Positions 26,060 to 30,843 of a stretch of 43,217 nt of DNA are shown here, one piece after another; the first letter of the stretch is position 1, and every line of letters starts with the position of its first letter. The stretch is taken from the IMG/VR virus record IMGVR_UViG_3300028030_000002, positions 1 to 43,217 of that record; one strand, written 5' to 3'. The stretch is from a virus. The translations under genes were made by a program, and so were the position numbers. The notes under the pieces are model-generated. The model had not been told where the DNA came from. It saw only the letters and a list, made by a program, of their open reading frames with translations, and did no database searches.

Positions 26060-26196
26060 TCAAAAGCTTAAATTTCGATATACTAGAAGCTAAAATTATT
26101 TGCCTCGTAATATCGGTCATTTTGAAGATTTAATCTGCTTAAGCTACAGCTAAGATTTAGTGACAAAATTGTAGTATTTACAATCCAGCAGTTTCC

Positions 26197-26330
26197 GCCG
26201 ACATTTTTAGGGGGTCGCCCTAGAATTTAAAACAACTAGCTAAATTGACTTACAGCTACCTAGTCTAGGCTACCTAGAGCTAAATTTCTGAGTTGTTTTA
26301 AATTCCAGAAGAAACTTCAAAAAAGTCGGC
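26197..26330 (+). ncRNA. Nested long inverted repeat (stem-loop II)
   Basis: Outer stem GCCGAC (26197-26202) with GTCGGC (26325-26330), followed by TTTTT/AAAAA pairing. Inner stem is a perfect 15-bp match: GAATTTAAAACAACT (26223-26237) with AGTTGTTTTAAATTC (26291-26305). A mini-hairpin AGGG/CCCT at 26209-26221 sits on the left side, and CCTAG/CTAGG near the tip. Such length and nesting are far beyond chance. Confidence 0.75.
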
Positions 26331-26512
26331 AGCCATCCAATATTGTAAAAACAGCATATTTTTAACGTAGTTTAGGGCTAAAAGTGACATCAATCTAGGT
26401 AAAAAGTTGGCAGGCAATATGCACGATTGTGCTTTTCGCTCCAGCTAGAATATAAGTTGGAAATAGCTCCTCAAATTTTCGCCAGTTTTTCCACAATCTA
26501 GCATTAAAATAT

Positions 26513-26553
26513 TACAATTCAGCACTGCGAAAAAGTTGCTGTGCTGAATTGTA
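26513..26553 (+). ncRNA. Stem-loop III, 13-bp perfect stem
   Basis: TACAATTCAGCAC (26513-26525) pairs with GTGCTGAATTGTA (26541-26553) around a 15-base loop. It is separated by a single base from the next hairpin. Confidence 0.75.
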
Positions 26554-26554
26554 T

Positions 26555-26602
26555 AAAAGTTGGTCAAAATAAAATTCACAGAAATAAATCTGACCAACTT
26601 TT
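26555..26602 (+). terminator. Terminator-like stem-loop IV
   Basis: AAAAGTTGGTCA (26555-26566) pairs with TGACCAACTTTT (26591-26602), then T. The right arm ends in a short T run, so it may end the leftward part of the early transcript, in either direction. The loop is 24 bases. The first TTAAGCGGTA promoter follows 80 bases on. Confidence 0.6.
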
Positions 26603-26683
26603 TATCAATCTAGTGAATAAGTTAGCCACCTAAAACTTTAAGAAAATCAAAAGCAGAACCAAAGCAGTAGTTAAGATTAGATT

Positions 26684-26703
26684 AAGCGGTACTACGTTAT
26701 ACT
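26684..26703 (+). promoter_or_regulatory. Phage-type promoter, AAGCGGTA box, copy 1
   Basis: AAGCGGTA (26684-26691), six bases, TATACT (26698-26703); preceded by TT. The same box with the same six-base spacing recurs at 27138 and 34521. The usual -35 is lacking. The gene at 26732 starts 28 bases on. Confidence 0.7.
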
Positions 26704-26731
26704 ACCTCTATCAAAACAAAGGAGACACACA

Positions 26732-27139
26732 ATGAAAGACATAGCTACAGCAGATAAGCAATTACAAGAACTACACGATAGATTTTCTCGTGAATATGAG
26801 GATGCTAAATGGGCGAGAGCTATAGCTTTAACTTTAGCTAAACAAGATTTTGAAAACGAAGAAAGAAATTTCAGCGCCTATCTCAAAAACTATACAGATA
26901 TTAACGTATCTGCCGCTCTTAGAGATATTAGAGCCCTAGATATTTATGAGGAGTACGCCGCTATAGCTCACACACAAGATGATAAGGAGATATTAAGAAA
27001 AACATCTGTAAGTTACTTTTATGTTTTGCCTAGACATTTCCCATACCAAACTTTTATGTACTTAATTAGACAAGCTAAAACTCAAGTAGAGTTTACTAAG
27101 CTAGTGAATGAAGAAAAACAGAAGTTAAGGATACGTTAA
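26732..27139 (+). CDS. Early protein of unknown function
   Basis: A 135-residue helical, highly charged protein with AAAGGAG before the ATG. No family recognised. It has its own AAGCGGTA-type promoter, and the next such promoter overlaps its stop, so it can be expressed apart from the genes that follow. Confidence 0.75.
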   Translation: MKDIATADKQLQELHDRFSREYEDAKWARAIALTLAKQDFENEERNFSAYLKNYTDINVSAALRDIRALDIYEEYAAIAHTQDDKEILRKTSVSYFYVLPRHFPYQTFMYLIRQAKTQVEFTKLVNEEKQKLRIR

Positions 27140-27157
27140 GCGGTAACACGTTATACT
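27138..27157 (+). promoter_or_regulatory. Phage-type promoter, AAGCGGTA box, copy 2
   Basis: AAGCGGTA (27138-27145), six bases, TATACT (27152-27157). With flanks it matches copy 1 over TTAAGCGGTA and CGTTATACTACCT. It drives the duplicated genes at 27186 and 27447. Confidence 0.75.
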
Positions 27158-27185
27158 ACCTATACAAAACAAACAAGGAGAGATA

Positions 27186-27398
27186 ATGAAAGATGAAGCA
27201 ACTGAAATTATGGAAGACATAGCTGATACATTTTATGCTGGTCAGGCTACAGCAGGAGTGCAAAAGCTTAAATTAGCTGGACTAAATGCAAGCGACTTCT
27301 TAGCTTACATAGAAGATTTAGAAGCAGAGACAAATACAGAAAACACGGTTTTTAATCGTAGATTTTTTATTAGATTAGCTGGAGATATGAGGAGCTAA
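27186..27398 (+). CDS. Small early protein, paralogue 1
   Basis: A 70-residue acidic protein, with most of its sequence matching the next gene: MEDIADTFYAGQ, AGVQKLKLAGL, DFLAYIEDLEAETNTEN and NRRFFIRLA. AAGGAG upstream. Helical; no known family. Confidence 0.78.
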   Translation: MKDEATEIMEDIADTFYAGQATAGVQKLKLAGLNASDFLAYIEDLEAETNTENTVFNRRFFIRLAGDMRS

Positions 27399-27446
27399 GT
27401 AATGGAAGTAGCAATACCTATACAAAACAACAAACAAGGAGAAGTA

Positions 27447-27647
27447 ATGAATGAAATTATGGAAGACATAGCTGATACATTTTATAATGGTCAGTTTACA
27501 GCGGGAGTGCAAGAGCTGAAATTAGCTGGACTAGGTGCAAGAGACTTCTTAAGTTACATAGAAGATTTAGAAGTAGAGACAAACACAGAAAACACGTTTT
27601 TCAATCGAAGATTTTTTATTGAGTTAGCTGAAGATATGAGGAGCTAA
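27447..27647 (+). CDS. Small early protein, paralogue 2
   Basis: The open frame runs upstream to 27402, but the start MNEIMEDIADTFYNG at 27447 has AAGGAG before it and matches the copied leader of paralogue 1, so I choose it (66 residues). It matches paralogue 1 closely over almost its whole length. Two copies kept under constant reading frame suggests a useful dose or separate roles. Confidence 0.78.
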   Translation: MNEIMEDIADTFYNGQFTAGVQELKLAGLGARDFLSYIEDLEVETNTENTFFNRRFFIELAEDMRS

Positions 27648-27650
27648 GTA

Positions 27651-27896
27651 ATGGAAGTTGTAATACTTATACTATTAATGATAATAACATTTGCGGTGCT
27701 GGGTTCAGCTAACATATTTAGGATTGTAGCTTTTCTATTGAAAACAACAGTCAAGCTTAGTATCTTAGCTGTAGTTGTAGTAGGAGTATATTTAATTCAT
27801 ACAACTCATCCAGATGCAGATGTAGCAATTATTGGAGTTGCATTTATTTTATTCTTTGTTTATATGTTAGACAAAGATACAGAGCAAGTTAAGTAA
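27651..27896 (+). CDS. Small membrane protein
   Basis: An 81-residue very hydrophobic protein with three likely membrane helices (about 3-22, 30-50, 57-73) and a charged C-terminus. It is in the early region, away from the lysis cassette, so host envelope modification or superinfection exclusion is more likely than lysis. RBS GGAG before the ATG. Confidence 0.7.
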   Translation: MEVVILILLMIITFAVLGSANIFRIVAFLLKTTVKLSILAVVVVGVYLIHTTHPDADVAIIGVAFILFFVYMLDKDTEQVK

Positions 27897-27901
27897 GCTC
27901 T

Positions 27902-27921
27902 AAGCTTGCTTACTATATAAT
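27902..27921 (+). promoter_or_regulatory. Possible promoter, degenerate box
   Basis: AAGCTTGC (27902-27909), six bases, TATAAT (27916-27921). The -10 is perfect and the first half of the box (AAGC) and its spacing agree with the AAGCGGTA promoters. A hairpin GTAAGC/GCTTAC (27893-27898/27908-27913) overlaps it and the stop of the previous gene. Confidence 0.5.
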
Positions 27922-28003
27922 TACATATATAAGATTTGATGAAGAGATAAAGAGCTAGACACTATTTACCTTTTCACAAAATTTTACATAAGGAGTGTTC
28001 AAA

Positions 28004-28663
28004 ATGAATACTATTAAAGAAAGAGAAGAAATCGCAGGAAAACCTGTTAAGGTGGCACTAGAGCCAGTATATATAGCACTTAAAGCTAACGAGTCAAAAA
28101 CAGTAGCTGACTTGCTTCAAGATGATAGCTTCACAGGTTTATTCACGGTTAATCGTGGCGGTGGTGCATCTACAGCAGAACAAAATTGGTTAATTGTTGA
28201 TGGTAAGAAAATTGGTCGTTCTTGTGCTGTTCTTGGTGCATTCTATCCACACGACAATGAAGACAAAGACCTTAGCCACTTCTATAAAAATGGTTCATAC
28301 CATATTGTTATTGAGAAGCTTAAAAACATTAAAGCTAAAGCTTTTAAAGTTGCTACAGAGCAAGAACTTAAAGCTCTTGAAGATGCTATGATGGAAGGTG
28401 AGATTTCGCCGAAAGAGTGGAAATCTCAAAAAGATGAAATTCTTGGTATTGAGTTTAAATTCTCTATTGATGATGAGACTAAAGCTCACCTTATCGAGCT
28501 TACAAAAGGTTATCCAACAAAAGAGGCACTAGCTGAAGCAATTGCTGACCCTGACACAGACGTTAGCTTCAAAGCTATTGAAAAGGATGTTAATGATTAT
28601 CTTGTAGCTGTAGAAGATGAGATGAGAGCAGAAGAAGAAGCCTCAGAAGCAGAAGAAGCGTAA
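28004..28663 (+). CDS. Early acidic-tail protein
   Basis: The start is ATG at 28004 with AAGGAG 8 bases before; the frame opens nine bases earlier at a GTG without support. The 219-residue protein has a globular N-terminal half (NRGGGASTAEQNWLIVDGKK), a lysine-rich stretch, and ends in an acidic tail (EEEASEAEEA). An acidic tail and position ahead of the replication genes would fit an ssDNA-binding or other DNA-associated protein, but no fold is recognised. Promoter upstream and strong terminator downstream make it a single-gene unit, so it is probably made in quantity. Confidence 0.7.
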   Translation: MNTIKEREEIAGKPVKVALEPVYIALKANESKTVADLLQDDSFTGLFTVNRGGGASTAEQNWLIVDGKKIGRSCAVLGAFYPHDNEDKDLSHFYKNGSYHIVIEKLKNIKAKAFKVATEQELKALEDAMMEGEISPKEWKSQKDEILGIEFKFSIDDETKAHLIELTKGYPTKEALAEAIADPDTDVSFKAIEKDVNDYLVAVEDEMRAEEEASEAEEA

Positions 28664-28669
28664 CAACAT

Positions 28670-28708
28670 AGCTCTATAGAGGTTAATCTCTATAGAGCTT
28701 ATTTTTTG
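28670..28708 (+). terminator. Strong intrinsic terminator
   Basis: AGCTCTATAGAG (28670-28681) and CTCTATAGAGCT (28688-28699) form a perfect 12-bp stem with a 6-base loop, followed by TATTTTTTG. It ends the unit of the acidic-tail gene. Confidence 0.92.
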
Positions 28709-28723
28709 CTTTACTTTATAGTT

Positions 28724-28743
28724 CAGCAGTAATACAACATAAC
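28724..28743 (+). promoter_or_regulatory. Possible degenerate promoter after the terminator
   Basis: CAGCAGTA (28724-28731), six bases, CATAAC (28738-28743). Both parts deviate from the AAGCGGTA/TATAAT form, but the spacing is the same, and a promoter is needed here because of the terminator just upstream. Confidence 0.35.
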
Positions 28744-28758
28744 ATAACAAGGAACATT

Positions 28759-28980
28759 ATGCAGATAATAAATGGTACCGTGACAACATACGTAAGCTTT
28801 AATGAAGATTACACGAATGCTACATTATCAAGAGCTAAAGGAATAGTACATACGGTGATAATACCAAAAGACAAGTTTGATATGCCTACTCTTGATAGGA
28901 TAATAAACTTGGATGATGATAGCTTCATAGGGTTAGCTAGGATACAACAAAGACGTAAGGAGTTAAGTATTGAAGATTGA
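28759..28980 (+). CDS. Small early protein, unknown
   Basis: A 73-residue mixed alpha/beta protein, opening with a beta hairpin (MQIINGTVTTYVSFN). Ribosome site AAGGAA. It overlaps the next gene by 11 bases. No family known. Confidence 0.7.
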   Translation: MQIINGTVTTYVSFNEDYTNATLSRAKGIVHTVIIPKDKFDMPTLDRIINLDDDSFIGLARIQQRRKELSIED

Positions 28981-29164
28981 TGACAGAGACTTATATAAGT
29001 ATATGAAGTCATTAGGCTTTGTATGCAATGGGACGACAAAACATTGTCTTATTTTTTCTAATGGCACACATAGAGTTAGAACAAGTAAGACCACGAGTGA
29101 TAGGAGACGTAGATTAAAAAACTTAAAAAGTGAACTAAAAAGGATCGGATATGGCAGTATATGA
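28970..29164 (+). CDS. Small basic protein, HicA-like in outline
   Basis: A 64-residue basic protein. TTG start at 28970 with AAGGAG eight bases upstream. The core LGFVCNGTTKHCLIFSNGTHRV resembles the small dsRNA-binding-like fold of HicA (G near the start of strand, then a histidine before the next strand), but the partner HicB is lacking and the basic C-terminal helix SDRRRRLKNLKSEL is not typical. An RNA-binding role is a guess. Confidence 0.55.
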   Translation: MKIDDRDLYKYMKSLGFVCNGTTKHCLIFSNGTHRVRTSKTTSDRRRRLKNLKSELKRIGYGSI

Positions 29165-29327
29165 AGTAAATGTTAATTACGAAGAGACGGCAGTGGTAGT
29201 TGTAGAGGCTAAATCAGCTCAAGAAGCTGAAGAGATGGTACAAGCTATGATAAACAATAATAACTTAGACGACTTCCCAGACAGAGAAACGACAAACAGA
29301 GAATGGCAGGTGTACGCAGATGTATGA
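29151..29327 (+). CDS. Small protein, DpnD/PcfM-like in outline
   Basis: A 58-residue frame read directly: it begins MAVYEVNVNYEETAVVVVEA and continues with KSAQEAEEMVQAMI. The beta hairpin followed by a helix with A-E-E spacing resembles the small DpnD/PcfM-like family of phages and plasmids. AGGA before the ATG; overlaps both neighbours. It is tentative by length. Confidence 0.6.
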   Translation: MAVYEVNVNYEETAVVVVEAKSAQEAEEMVQAMINNNNLDDFPDRETTNREWQVYADV

Positions 29328-29499
29328 TTTTGATGCTACAATAGAGGCGGCGGTGAAAGAAGCACTGGTTCTGAACTACGGTTATAGCTTCAAGCAAGCC
29401 TTATATTTCTGGAACAAGAACGGTGAGCAGATACTCAAAGAAGTTACTATTAAAACAAGTAGCATATTAGAGAGGTACATAAGCAATGAAGTACGATAG
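29320..29499 (+). CDS. Small early protein, unknown
   Basis: A 59-residue frame (MYDFDATIEAAVKEAL at the start), overlapping the gene before it by 8 bases and the next by 14. Helical, aromatic patch YSFKQALYFWNKNG. The ribosome site is weak (CAGG), so coupling to the gene before is likely. No family. Confidence 0.55.
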   Translation: MYDFDATIEAAVKEALVLNYGYSFKQALYFWNKNGEQILKEVTIKTSSILERYISNEVR

Positions 29500-29563
29500 C
29501 TTTGAATACTATCTACTTAGCATAGCTGTGTTAGCTATACTATATGTACTAATTTTTAGATAA
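29486..29563 (+). CDS. Very small single-span membrane protein
   Basis: A 25-residue frame, MKYDSFEYYLLSIAVLAILY followed by VLIFR, with one membrane helix. GAGAGG is upstream and the stop is used in the next ribosome site (TAAGGAG). Its tight fit in the gene chain supports it. Confidence 0.5.
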   Translation: MKYDSFEYYLLSIAVLAILYVLIFR

Positions 29564-29574
29564 GGAGATACACA

Positions 29575-29775
29575 ATGGCAAGAATAGTTAAAGTGACAGT
29601 AGGTTTGACAGAGAGTGTTAATACAGCACCCTATACATATGTTAAACCAGAGATTAGCTTAACGGCTGAAGTGGGAGCGAAAGAGAGCTACGATGAGGTT
29701 TTCAAGGCTCTTAATGAGGAGCTAAAAGAACGAATGCATAAGATGATAGCTCAGATAGAAGCGGATAATGTATAA
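29575..29775 (+). CDS. Small early protein, unknown
   Basis: A 66-residue protein: beta N-terminus (RIVKVTVGLTESV) with a C-terminal helix (EVFKALNEELKERMHKMI). AAGGAG overlaps the preceding stop. No known family. Confidence 0.7.
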   Translation: MARIVKVTVGLTESVNTAPYTYVKPEISLTAEVGAKESYDEVFKALNEELKERMHKMIAQIEADNV

Positions 29776-29995
29776 TAAGTGGATGGCTCGACATCTATAT
29801 GATGGCGATATTAAGCTTACCAGAATAACAACCTTAGCTATTTATAATAAGTTAGCTAGGGCAATATATACCACAGATGAGGGGATAAGATACAGCGTAC
29901 AATATATAATTAAACAAAACAAATACGTAGATAGCAGAGGAGTAGTTTTAACAACACATAAAAAGGAAGCTAAAGATGAAGATAAGCCAGTTTAA
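29768..29995 (+). CDS. Small basic early protein, unknown
   Basis: A 75-residue basic protein, overlapping both neighbours by 8 and 20 bases. Start ATG within the end of the preceding gene, with a weak ribosome site. No family. Confidence 0.6.
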   Translation: MYNKWMARHLYDGDIKLTRITTLAIYNKLARAIYTTDEGIRYSVQYIIKQNKYVDSRGVVLTTHKKEAKDEDKPV

Positions 29996-30353
29996 AGATG
30001 GGCTACGATATACAAATTCCGAGTTTCACGGTTTTGTATATTTGGTAAAGGAGGAAGGCAAAGTACAATTATTGGATGGTGAGACAGATAACCCTCTGAT
30101 GGTTATTGAAGATGATAGCTATATGCACAGTAAAACTAATTTTGTATGTATAGATAGGATTAATATGCCTAAATATCTATACAACAAGCACGAGATGTTA
30201 CTTAAAATAGGTAAAAAAGAACTTAAAGGTACATTAATGACAGCTGTGTATAAAGATGAGACTGGTAATAATATTACAGTAACTTGTGATGTACGAGCTA
30301 ACACATTTAAAACTGATAAGTTTGTAGCTTTATCAGAATGGAGATTACAATGA
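29976..30353 (+). CDS. Early protein, unknown
   Basis: A 125-residue, beta-rich protein with no recognised family. GGAAG before the ATG, and overlap with the preceding gene suggests coupling. It ends the small-gene run; its stop overlaps a 10-codon frame and a hairpin that follows. Confidence 0.7.
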   Translation: MKISQFKDGLRYTNSEFHGFVYLVKEEGKVQLLDGETDNPLMVIEDDSYMHSKTNFVCIDRINMPKYLYNKHEMLLKIGKKELKGTLMTAVYKDETGNNITVTCDVRANTFKTDKFVALSEWRLQ

Positions 30354-30382
30354 AGATTAAAAGTAGAAAGATAGCTTATTAG
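30350..30382 (+). CDS. Ten-residue coupled peptide (possible leader)
   Basis: MKIKSRKIAY, with GGAG six bases before ATG and ATGA overlap with the stop of the preceding gene. Its stop lies within the left arm of the hairpin at 30371-30411. Whether it is translated usefully is uncertain; it may be a leader peptide that links ribosome movement to the hairpin. Confidence 0.35.
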   Translation: MKIKSRKIAY

Positions 30383-30411
30383 ACTCTTTTCGGAGGGTCT
30401 AGGTAAGCTAT
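30371..30411 (+). terminator. Long hairpin after the small early genes
   Basis: ATAGCTTA (30371-30378) pairs with TAAGCTAT (30404-30411), and TAGAC with GTCTA inside. The loop side can pair AGACTC/GGGTCT. Only a weak T-rich stretch follows (TGCTTAATTT), so attenuator or partial terminator is the better call. Confidence 0.55.
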
Positions 30412-30462
30412 TGCTTAATTTAGTAAATAGCTCAGAGTTTAGCAAAATTTGGTCTCTCACAA

Positions 30463-30515
30463 GGCACGAACGGCACCTACTCCATAGTAATGTGTGTCTA
30501 AGAGAGTTTACGCCT
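30463..30515 (+). promoter_or_regulatory. GGCACGAACGGCAC leader element, copy 2
   Basis: GGCACGAACGGCAC (30463-30476), ATAGTAA and ACGCCT match copy 1 at 25514. Here it is embedded in a clear structure: ACAAGGC (30459-30465) with GCCTTGT (30512-30518), and TCTCTC (30453-30458) with GAGAGA (30550-30555). It precedes the promoter for the PrimPol gene group. Confidence 0.6.
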
Positions 30516-30556
30516 TGTACCCCCTCTTAAAAGCGTGTATATAACGTGTGAGAGAA

Positions 30557-30600
30557 TTTGCACAAAATTTAAGTGCAAAATAAGGCAAATTAGCTATAAT
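30557..30600 (+). promoter_or_regulatory. Hairpin and -10 box upstream of replication genes
   Basis: TTTGCAC (30557-30563)/GTGCAAA (30573-30579) forms a 7-bp stem; then TATAAT (30595-30600), 25 bases before the ATG at 30625. No normal -35 and no exact AAGCGGTA box are present, though TAAGGCAA lies at a similar distance from the -10. Confidence 0.5.
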
Positions 30601-30624
30601 TATAAGATATTTAAAAGGATTAAT

Positions 30625-30843
30625 ATGCCACTAACAGAATTAAACAATATTTTTACAGAAGAACATAATGCTACCTATTATGATGATTTGCTAGCTAACC
30701 ATAAGCTAATTATCAGAACAGTTCGCAACACTAACCAAAAGACAGTAGCTAAAGCTATAAATATGAGCGAACCTAAATTCTCAGCTATTTATAAGTTACT
30801 TTTAGCTTATGCAGATAAAGAGGTGGCTAAAGATGACAATTAG
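30625..30843 (+). CDS. Small HTH DNA-binding protein
   Basis: The frame is open further upstream but ATG 30625, with AAAAGGA before it, is the good start (72 residues). The segment TNQKTVAKAINMSEPKFSA has a helix-turn-helix look, similar to CII-like phage regulators. It is upstream of and overlaps the PrimPol gene. It may regulate replication genes or help load the primase at the origin. Confidence 0.65.
   Translation: MPLTELNNIFTEEHNATYYDDLLANHKLIIRTVRNTNQKTVAKAINMSEPKFSAIYKLLLAYADKEVAKDDN

Larger units (their letters stand above)
25927..26731 (+). ncRNA. Gene-free region with a series of strong stem-loops
   Basis: About 800 bases without any credible frame or ribosome site. It holds at least five inverted repeats: 25995-26059, 26168-26184 (ATTGTA/TACAAT), 26197-26330, 26513-26553 and 26555-26602. 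AAATCTTCA (26005-26013), inside the first loop, can alternatively pair with TGAAGATTT (26123-26131). The motif AAAAGTTGG or a close form recurs at about 26402, 26452, 26531 and 26556. It lies downstream of the early promoter and ends before the first TTAAGCGGTA promoter. Most likely reading: one or more structured phage RNAs, or part of the origin. Confidence 0.55.
27158..27658 (+). repeat. Tandem duplication of a small gene with its leader
   Basis: Unit 1 is about 27158-27409 and unit 2 about 27416-27658. Both contain ACCTATACAAAACAA, the AAGGAGA ribosome site, the gene, and end with GATATGAGGAGCTAAGTAATG plus GAAGT. The last bases of each unit are the start of the next gene (27651), so the gap 27402-27446 is a fossil start of that gene joined to a copied leader. 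Confidence 0.85.

Noticed and set aside
28970-29164. HicAB toxin-antitoxin pair
   Set aside because: Only a faint likeness to HicA exists and no HicB-like gene is adjacent.
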